Source: Actinomycetota bacterium | GTDB taxonomy: Bacteria; Actinomycetota; Actinomycetes; Nanopelagicales; Nanopelagicaceae | DNA: 12,966 bases | Direction: 5' to 3' | NCBI GenBank assembly: GCA_009700715.1 | Contig: WLLM01000009.1 | Location: forward strand, 1-12,966 | The notes under the pieces: generated by a model | What the model saw: the letters and a program-made list of their open reading frames with translations, nothing else | Databases searched by the model: none | Told to the model about the DNA's origin: nothing | Shown here: piece after piece, positions 7,199 through 12,966 of the stretch | Position numbering within the stretch: position 1 is the stretch's first letter | How the letters are laid out: each line of letters starts with the position of its first letter | Program-made: the position numbers and the translations under genes

Positions 7199-7220
7199 TT
7201 GTAACACAGTTGTAACACAA
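7199..7220 (+). promoter_or_regulatory. GlnR-box-like tandem repeat upstream of amt
   Basis: Two 11-base direct repeats (TTGTAACACAG and TTGTAACACAA) lie back to back, one helical turn apart. They contain GTAAC-N6-GTAAC (7201-7205 and 7212-7216), close to the actinobacterial GlnR half-site pair gTnAC-N6-GaAAC; the second half-site has T where the consensus has A. The placement before amt-glnB-glnD is where GlnR activates nitrogen genes in Streptomyces. The match and position are seen directly; binding by GlnR, and the presence of GlnR in this genome, are inferred. Confidence 0.6.
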
Positions 7221-7243
7221 ATCGGGTTTTTGTGACCCCGTCT

Positions 7244-7249
7244 TAACCT
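7244..7249 (+). promoter_or_regulatory. Possible -10 hexamer (TAACCT) of the amt-glnB-glnD promoter
   Basis: TAACCT fits TANNNT. A start site about 7 bases downstream would put the tandem GlnR-like box near -48, a normal place for an activator, and give a leader of about 90 bases. No convincing -35 hexamer sits 16-18 bases upstream, which is common for activator-dependent promoters. This is speculative. Confidence 0.3.
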
Positions 7250-7313
7250 AGAAAACGAGCCTATGTAACCGGCGGCGAGCATCTTTGGCCTATCTCAACG
7301 GCGAGGTTTACTC

Positions 7314-7347
7314 ATGGTTTTCAACCTCTACAAAAAGGAAATTACTA

Positions 7348-7367
<20 letters not shown>
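7314..7367 (+). CDS. Possible 17-residue leader peptide overlapping the amt start
   Basis: An ATG at 7314 opens a short frame, MVFNLYKKEITNGRDCS, that ends at TAA 7365-7367, inside amt and in a different frame. GAGGT at 7303-7307 lies 6 bases before this ATG, a well-placed Shine-Dalgarno sequence at least as good as that of amt itself. Translation would run across the amt ribosome-binding site (7334-7339) and start codon, and terminate 20 bases into the gene, so it could modulate or couple amt initiation. The peptide has no recognised similarity, and such short frames arise often by chance; it is listed because of the quality of its ribosome-binding site. Confidence 0.25.
7334..7339 (+). promoter_or_regulatory. 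Shine-Dalgarno sequence for amt (AAAGGA)
   Basis: AAAGGA ends 8 bases before ATG 7348. It fixes the amt start there rather than at the in-frame TTG 7285, whose added 21 residues have no membrane or family character. Confidence 0.75.
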
Positions 7368-8987
<1,620 letters not shown>

Positions 8988-9004
8988 GGGGTAAAGCAGG
9001 TAAG

Positions 9005-9010
9005 TAAGAT
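9005..9010 (+). promoter_or_regulatory. Possible -10 hexamer (TAAGAT) for a leaderless glnD transcript
   Basis: TAAGAT fits TANNNT and ends 6 bases before the glnD ATG. There is no good Shine-Dalgarno sequence at a normal distance and no clear -35 element. If active, glnD would have its own leaderless mRNA besides read-through from amt. This is inference from spacing alone. Confidence 0.3.
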
Positions 9011-9016
9011 AGGCGC

Positions 9017-11266
9017 ATGGGTACACGTGAACGAAGGGAACGATCGAACGAGAGCGATCGTTTCCTTCGTTCACTATTTACAAATGTGCCGGGGGTAGCA
9101 CTCGCCGCGGTTGGAGGTTACGGCCGCGGCGAGCTATCTCCAGGATCTGATCTCGATATTCTCTTTCTACATAACGGAAGAATTGAAGAGAAAGTTCTCG
9201 CTGAGTTAGTCAATAAAATTCTCTACCCGCTTTGGGATAAATCATTTAAAGTCGATCACTCGGTCAGAACTAGAGCTGAAACTCGCGAAAGCGCTGCTGC
9301 AGATTTAAAAGTTTCTCTAGGCCTGCTAGATATCCGGTTGATTTGCGGGGACCCAGATTTAGTTGCAGCAGTGCAGCATGATGCAATCGATGATTGGCGC
9401 GGTAATTCGCGTGAGAGGTTGCCCGAGTTACGCCGATCTCTAACTGAAAGACATCAGCGCGCTGGAGACCTTGCCTACCTTCTAGAACCTGATTTAAAGG
9501 AAGCGCGCGGCGGGCTAAGAGATATAAATGCACTCCGCGCAATTTCTCTTTCGGGCGCCGTTACCGTCTCTTTAGAGCACATCAGTAGCGCCGAATCAGT
9601 TTTAAATAACGCACGCGAAGCTTTACATACAGTTACTGGACGAGATAAAGATCGCCTGCTTTTTCAAGAGCAAGATAAAGTCGCCGAACTCTTGAAATAT
9701 GCCGACGCCGACGCGCTCATGAGTGATATTGCACAAGCGGCTAGATCGGTTGACTATCTGCTCGAATCAACTTGGCATCGCTTTGAACATCGCGGTAAAG
9801 ATGGGTTAGGCCGTTTTCTAAAGAAACCACGCACAACCCAGATTGCCCAAGGAATTTCTATCGCTCATCAAGAAGTATTTATCGATGAAGGTTTTGAATT
9901 TGATAAGGATCCGGTAATTGGTTTGCGTGCTGCGGCAATTGCGGCACAGGCAGGCCTTCCAGTTTCACCAAAGACTTTGCAAGATCTTGCTCTCGCCTCA
10001 AAAAACGGTATCTCTAAATTGCCCAACCCTTGGCCGCGCTCAGCCCGCGAAAATTTAATTGCGCTAATTGGTGCTGGAGCGCCCATGGTGCGAATCTGGG
10101 AGGGGCTGGATCAAGAGGAAATTCTCTTTGATTGGTTACCTGAATGGCGCGCCGTACGTTCTTTGCCACAACGAAATGCTCTACATCGCCATACCGTTGA
10201 TCGCCATATGGTTGAGACTGCGGTATTTGCTGCTGCACTGACGAGAAATGTGCACCGCCCAGATTTACTTCTCTTTGCAGCGCTATTTCACGATATTGGA
10301 AAAGGCACGCAAGAAGATCACAGCGATCGCGGTGAAAAGCTAATTGAACCGTTGGCGCGACGTATCGGTTTCGATGAGAGCGATATCGCAACTCTGAAGT
10401 TGCTGGTCAAACATCATCTGCTTTTAAGTGCGACTGCAACGCGTCGTGATTTAGATGATCCGGCAACGATAGCCAGCGTCACAGCAGTTATCCCTGATTT
10501 ACAAACTCTTGAACTCTTGCATGCGCTTAGCATCGCCGATGGTCAGGCCACGGGTCGCGCCGCATGGAGCGACTGGAAAGAGAGTTTGTTGAGTGAACTA
10601 GTTGGCCGCGTGACATCAGCACTGACCGACAACACGATTGCCCGTCAACCAGAATTTACAGATGAGCAGAGAGTTTTGGCAGATACTGGAGAGCTCCAGG
10701 TACGAATCGAAGCACGAGATCCGGACTTTGCAATTGAAATTATCGCACCCGATAAGACTGGACTTCTTTCTATCGTCGCAGGCGTACTTAACCTCGCTAG
10801 ATTCGATGTTCGTTCAGCGCGCACTCAAACGATCGGCAAGAGCGCAGTCATGAAGTGGATTGTTACTCCAAATCAGTTTGCGCCTTCAATTGACGAGCAG
10901 GCGATTAAAACGGCAATTGCTGAAGCTTTAGCTGATGCATCCGATTTAACCGAGCGAATTATGCGACGCATTGCAGATTATGCAAATATTCCTTCGATTC
11001 CGGTTCCACTTCCAATAGTTGAAACATTTATGGATGCTGCAACCGATGCGACGATTATTGAAGTTCGTAGCCATGACCGCCCAGCGCTTCTATTTGGCAT
11101 CGGAGATGTCATTACTAAAGCGCAAGTAGATATTCGTTCGGCAATCGTTACTACATTAGGTGCCGAAGCGATCGATACCCTCTATGTAACTGAAATTGGT
11201 GGGGGAGCGCTCTCGCCTGAGCGAGCCGAAGATGTTGCCAATCGCCTGGCAAGCGCACTTGCTTAA
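9017..11266 (+). CDS. glnD: PII nucleotidyltransferase / nucleotidyl-removing enzyme GlnD
   Basis: GlnD modifies Tyr51 of PII when glutamine is low and removes the group when it is high. Domains in order: nucleotidyltransferase domain with GGYGRGELSPGSDLDI (33-48), including metal ligands D45 and D47; a helical linker containing EARGGLRDI; an HD hydrolase domain with H425-D426 in LFHDIGKGTQEDHSDRG and a downstream KHH; two C-terminal ACT domains (about 570-640 and 677-749) that sense glutamine. At 749 residues it is shorter than E. coli GlnD (890); the N-terminus before the catalytic glycines is only about 30 residues. An in-frame TAA at 9005-9007 rules out a longer start than ATG 9017. In actinobacteria GlnD adenylylates PII, so 'uridylyltransferase' may be the wrong specificity here. 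It completes the amt-glnB-glnD unit. Confidence 0.96.
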   Translation: MGTRERRERSNESDRFLRSLFTNVPGVALAAVGGYGRGELSPGSDLDILFLHNGRIEEKVLAELVNKILYPLWDKSFKVDHSVRTRAETRESAAADLKVSLGLLDIRLICGDPDLVAAVQHDAIDDWRGNSRERLPELRRSLTERHQRAGDLAYLLEPDLKEARGGLRDINALRAISLSGAVTVSLEHISSAESVLNNAREALHTVTGRDKDRLLFQEQDKVAELLKYADADALMSDIAQAARSVDYLLESTWHRFEHRGKDGLGRFLKKPRTTQIAQGISIAHQEVFIDEGFEFDKDPVIGLRAAAIAAQAGLPVSPKTLQDLALASKNGISKLPNPWPRSARENLIALIGAGAPMVRIWEGLDQEEILFDWLPEWRAVRSLPQRNALHRHTVDRHMVETAVFAAALTRNVHRPDLLLFAALFHDIGKGTQEDHSDRGEKLIEPLARRIGFDESDIATLKLLVKHHLLLSATATRRDLDDPATIASVTAVIPDLQTLELLHALSIADGQATGRAAWSDWKESLLSELVGRVTSALTDNTIARQPEFTDEQRVLADTGELQVRIEARDPDFAIEIIAPDKTGLLSIVAGVLNLARFDVRSARTQTIGKSAVMKWIVTPNQFAPSIDEQAIKTAIAEALADASDLTERIMRRIADYANIPSIPVPLPIVETFMDAATDATIIEVRSHDRPALLFGIGDVITKAQVDIRSAIVTTLGAEAIDTLYVTEIGGGALSPERAEDVANRLASALA

Positions 11267-11279
11267 TTAACCTTTCAAG

Positions 11280-11285
11280 TAGTAT
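11280..11285 (+). promoter_or_regulatory. Possible -10 hexamer (TAGTAT) before ffh
   Basis: TAGTAT fits TANNNT and ends 9 bases before the ffh ATG, so an mRNA started here would carry a leader of only a few bases. No Shine-Dalgarno sequence precedes ffh. TTGCTT at 11259-11264 could be a -35 element, but at 15 bases the spacing is short. Weak evidence. Confidence 0.25.
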
Positions 11286-11294
11286 TGCCACCTT

Positions 11295-12752
11295 ATGTTT
11301 GACAATCTCTCCTCCAAATTCTCGAACGCATTCTCGCCATTGCGTTCTCGGGGAAAGATTTCACCTTCGGATATCGAAAATACTTGCGCCGAAGTACGTA
11401 CCGCCCTGCTTGAGTCAGATGTCGCCCTGCCGGTGGTCGAAAGTTTCATCGAAAGAATTCGCACCAAATCTCTGGAAGCTCTTCCCACTCTGCAATCTGG
11501 AACAAACCAAGCCCAAGCGATATTTGAAATTGTAAATGCCGAGTTAGTCGAAATTCTTGGTGGTTCAGCCCGCAGAGTTCGTTTTGCAAAGACCGCTCCA
11601 ACGGTAATCATGTTGGCCGGATTACAAGGCGCGGGTAAAACTACATTGGCCGGAAAGCTTGCCAAGTTCTATGCCGATCAAGGAAATACACCTTTACTTG
11701 TTGCTTCAGATTTGCAACGCCCTAACGCGGTTAATCAATTGCAAGTTGTCGGAGAAAGTGTTGGTGTTCCGGTATTTGCACCCGAACCAGGTAATGGAGT
11801 TGGCAATCCCGTAAAGGTTGCTGAACAAGGTATCGCTCACGCTAAATCAAAGTTATATAACATGGTTATCGTCGATACCGCAGGTCGCTTAGGTGTAGAT
11901 CAAGATTTAATGCGCGAGGCAATTGCCATTCGTGATGCTGTCTCGCCGGATGAAATCCTCTTTGTTGTTGATGCGATGATCGGTCAAGATGCAGTACGCA
12001 CTGCGCAAGCGTTTCAGGATGGCGTTGGTTTTGATGGCGTAGTGCTTACCAAACTAGATGGTGATGCGCGCGGTGGTGCTGCGCTTTCGATTACTCAAAT
12101 AACCGGTAAGCCAATTATGTTTTCATCAAACGGTGAAAAACTTACCGACTTTGATATTTTCTACCCCGACCGAATGGCCTCGCGCATCTTGGGTCTTGGA
12201 GATGTCGCAACGCTGGCCGAACAAGCCAAGAAGGCTTTTGACGGTGAGACATCTGCCAAGCTAGAAGAAAAATTTGCGCGCGGCGATGACTTCACTCTTG
12301 AAGACTTTCTCGAACAATTAGAGGCGATGTCGAAGATGGGCTCAATGTCTAAATTGCTCGGAATGCTGCCTGGCGCTGGCGCAATGAAGAAACAAATTGA
12401 AAACTTTGATGAATCCGAAATTGTTCGCACGAAGTCAATCGTTCAATCAATGACGCCAATTGAACGTCGCGATCCAAAGGTTTTAAATGGTTCTCGACGT
12501 GCACGAATTGCGCTAGGAGCTGGTCGAAAAGTTCAAGATGTAAATGCTCTGGTCGATAAGTTTGCAGCGGCGCAGAAGATGATGAAACAGATGCGTAACG
12601 GCAAAGGGATGCCGGCCGGAATGGGTATGCCTCCTGGGATGGCGATGCCTGCGGGAGCCTTACCGCCAATTCAAAAGAGCGGCCAGCAACCGGCAAAGAA
12701 GAAGTCGAAATCTGGAAATCCCGCCAAACGCGCTGCGGAGGAGAAGGGCTAA
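11295..12752 (+). CDS. ffh: Signal recognition particle protein Ffh (SRP54)
   Basis: Ffh binds 4.5S RNA and the signal sequences of nascent membrane proteins, and docks on FtsY through its GTPase. The 485 residues show an N domain (1-95, with the typical MFDNLSSKFSNAF start), then the G domain: G1 GLQGAGKTT (109-117), DLQRPNAVNQL (from 139), DTAGR (194-198), IGQDA after VVDAM, and TKLDGDARGG (from 252). The M domain (about 325-430) has the methionine-rich signal-binding groove (EAMSKMGSMSKLLGMLPG) and the RNA-binding helix around GSRRARIALGAG (S-R-R-x-R-I-A-x-G-x-G). The tail holds an unusual Met/Gly/Pro-rich run (about 433-452), then Lys-rich residues ending GNPAKRAAEEKG, common in actinobacterial Ffh. 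It follows glnD after 28 bases; the actinobacterial order glnD-ffh-rpsP is kept. No Shine-Dalgarno sequence is visible. Confidence 0.98.
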   Translation: MFDNLSSKFSNAFSPLRSRGKISPSDIENTCAEVRTALLESDVALPVVESFIERIRTKSLEALPTLQSGTNQAQAIFEIVNAELVEILGGSARRVRFAKTAPTVIMLAGLQGAGKTTLAGKLAKFYADQGNTPLLVASDLQRPNAVNQLQVVGESVGVPVFAPEPGNGVGNPVKVAEQGIAHAKSKLYNMVIVDTAGRLGVDQDLMREAIAIRDAVSPDEILFVVDAMIGQDAVRTAQAFQDGVGFDGVVLTKLDGDARGGAALSITQITGKPIMFSSNGEKLTDFDIFYPDRMASRILGLGDVATLAEQAKKAFDGETSAKLEEKFARGDDFTLEDFLEQLEAMSKMGSMSKLLGMLPGAGAMKKQIENFDESEIVRTKSIVQSMTPIERRDPKVLNGSRRARIALGAGRKVQDVNALVDKFAAAQKMMKQMRNGKGMPAGMGMPPGMAMPAGALPPIQKSGQQPAKKKSKSGNPAKRAAEEKG

Positions 12753-12925
12753 GGCCCCGCCTAAACCACGCTCGGATTTCGCTTCTACACGCGTAGATGG
12801 CAAGATTAGCCTCCTGTTGAGGGGCCCTCTACCCCCACAACATCCATATCCACAGTTGTATTGATTACATGCGCACCCCGCTGCATTGTTAAAGATGCGA
12901 CACACTTTTTAGGAGCACTACTTCT
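12753..12925 (+). other. ffh-rpsP spacer with several mutually exclusive hairpins
   Basis: This 173-base gap contains no gene I can support. It has complementary blocks: TCTAC (12784-12788) with GTAGA (12793-12797), which can instead pair with TCTAC at 12828-12832; CCTC (12810-12813) with GAGG (12819-12822); GAGGGGCCCTC (12819-12829), a near-perfect inverted repeat; and GGCCCC (12753-12758) with GGGGCC (12821-12826). CTCCT (12811-12815) is also complementary to the rpsP Shine-Dalgarno sequence. No T-tract follows any stem, so a standard intrinsic terminator is not evident. It may be an ffh 3' end, an rpsP leader, or both. Confidence 0.35.
12911..12915 (+). promoter_or_regulatory. Shine-Dalgarno sequence for rpsP (AGGAG)
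   Basis: AGGAG lies 10 bases before TTG 12926 and supports that codon as the start of the ribosomal protein gene rather than the ATGs at codons 8 and 10. Confidence 0.65.
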
Positions 12926-12966
12926 TTGTCTACAAAAATTCGCTTAATGCGCATGGGAAAGATCCG
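12926..12966 (+). CDS. rpsP: 30S ribosomal protein S16 (bS16), N-terminal fragment (3' end outside window)
   Basis: Thirteen full codons and two bases are present, reading (M)STKIRLMRMGKIR if the last incomplete codon CG- is Arg. This is the start of bS16, whose N-terminus is typically (A)VKIRL-R-GKK/R-P-YR. bS16 is a small assembly protein of the 30S subunit. The start codon would be TTG, with AGGAG 10 bases upstream. The order ffh then rpsP matches actinobacteria, where a KH-domain gene, rimM, trmD and rplS usually follow; these would lie beyond the window. The identification rests on 13 residues plus gene order. The start at TTG is chosen because the first strand (KIRL) must be included. 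Confidence 0.87.
   Translation, partial: MSTKIRLMRMGKI

Noticed and set aside
7285..7347. TTG at 7285 as the start of amt
   Set aside because: The 21 extra residues do not resemble a signal peptide or any Amt N-terminus, and AAAGGA is correctly spaced for ATG 7348, which gives the family N-terminus.
10014..10391. Reverse-strand open frame inside glnD (about 125 codons)
   Set aside because: It is antisense to the HD domain of glnD, with no ribosome-binding site and no recognisable motif.
12856..12896. Sigma-70-like promoter for rpsP (TTGATT at 12861 with a TAAAGA-like -10 element)
   Set aside because: The spacing between the hexamers is about 23 bases and the -10 element lacks the final T, so the match is not good enough to list.
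12349..12905. Reverse-strand open frames across the ffh 3' end and into the spacer
   Set aside because: They are antisense to the ffh M domain and tail; their Leu/Ser/Arg-rich or Cys/Gly/Leu-rich translations look like reversed low-complexity coding sequence, and no promoter or ribosome-binding site is seen.

Overview
The window reads as a core chromosomal segment of an actinobacterium with a compact, mid-GC genome; by eye the base composition is far below that of Streptomyces or Mycobacterium. The strongest evidence is gene order: rsmD-coaD-SepIVA-like-DUF177-rpmF-rnc-smc-ftsY-amt-glnB-glnD-ffh-rpsP is the order I recall, with extra genes interspersed, from Streptomyces and Mycobacterium tuberculosis. 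Short gaps, genes trimmed at their ends, and the absence of mutM/fpg and acyP around smc suggest a streamlined lineage such as the freshwater Nanopelagicales (acI). That taxonomic placement is inference. All real genes are on the + strand.

Region 1 (1-2750) is an RNA/translation and envelope cluster: the 3' end of rsmD (16S rRNA methyltransferase), coaD (coenzyme A synthesis), a short SepIVA/DivIVA-like coiled-coil protein, a DUF177/YceD protein, rpmF (ribosomal protein L32; too short to stand out among ORFs) and rnc (RNase III). The rnc start is unusual: the best-supported initiator is a CTG one base after the rpmF stop, preceded by a Shine-Dalgarno sequence.

Region 2 (2751-7192) holds smc (chromosome condensation ATPase, 1178 aa) and ftsY (SRP receptor, reduced to its NG core plus a short amphipathic N-terminus).

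Region 3 (7193-11266) is a nitrogen module: a 155-base leader with a GlnR-like tandem box, then amt (ammonium channel), glnB (PII signal protein, overlapping amt by 4 bases) and glnD (PII-modifying enzyme). PII is expected to gate Amt, and GlnD to modify Tyr51 of PII according to nitrogen status.

Region 4 (11267-12966) holds ffh (SRP GTPase, partner of FtsY), a 173-base spacer able to form alternative hairpins, and the first 13 codons of rpsP (ribosomal protein S16), starting with TTG.

No mobile element, CRISPR array, tRNA, rRNA, phage or defence gene is visible. I did not find a wholly new system. The observations worth following up are translational and regulatory: the non-AUG rnc start, TANNNT hexamers just upstream of start codons that lack Shine-Dalgarno sequences (possible leaderless mRNAs), the GlnR-like box and a possible leader peptide before amt, the structured spacer before rpsP, and the shortened SepIVA-like protein.
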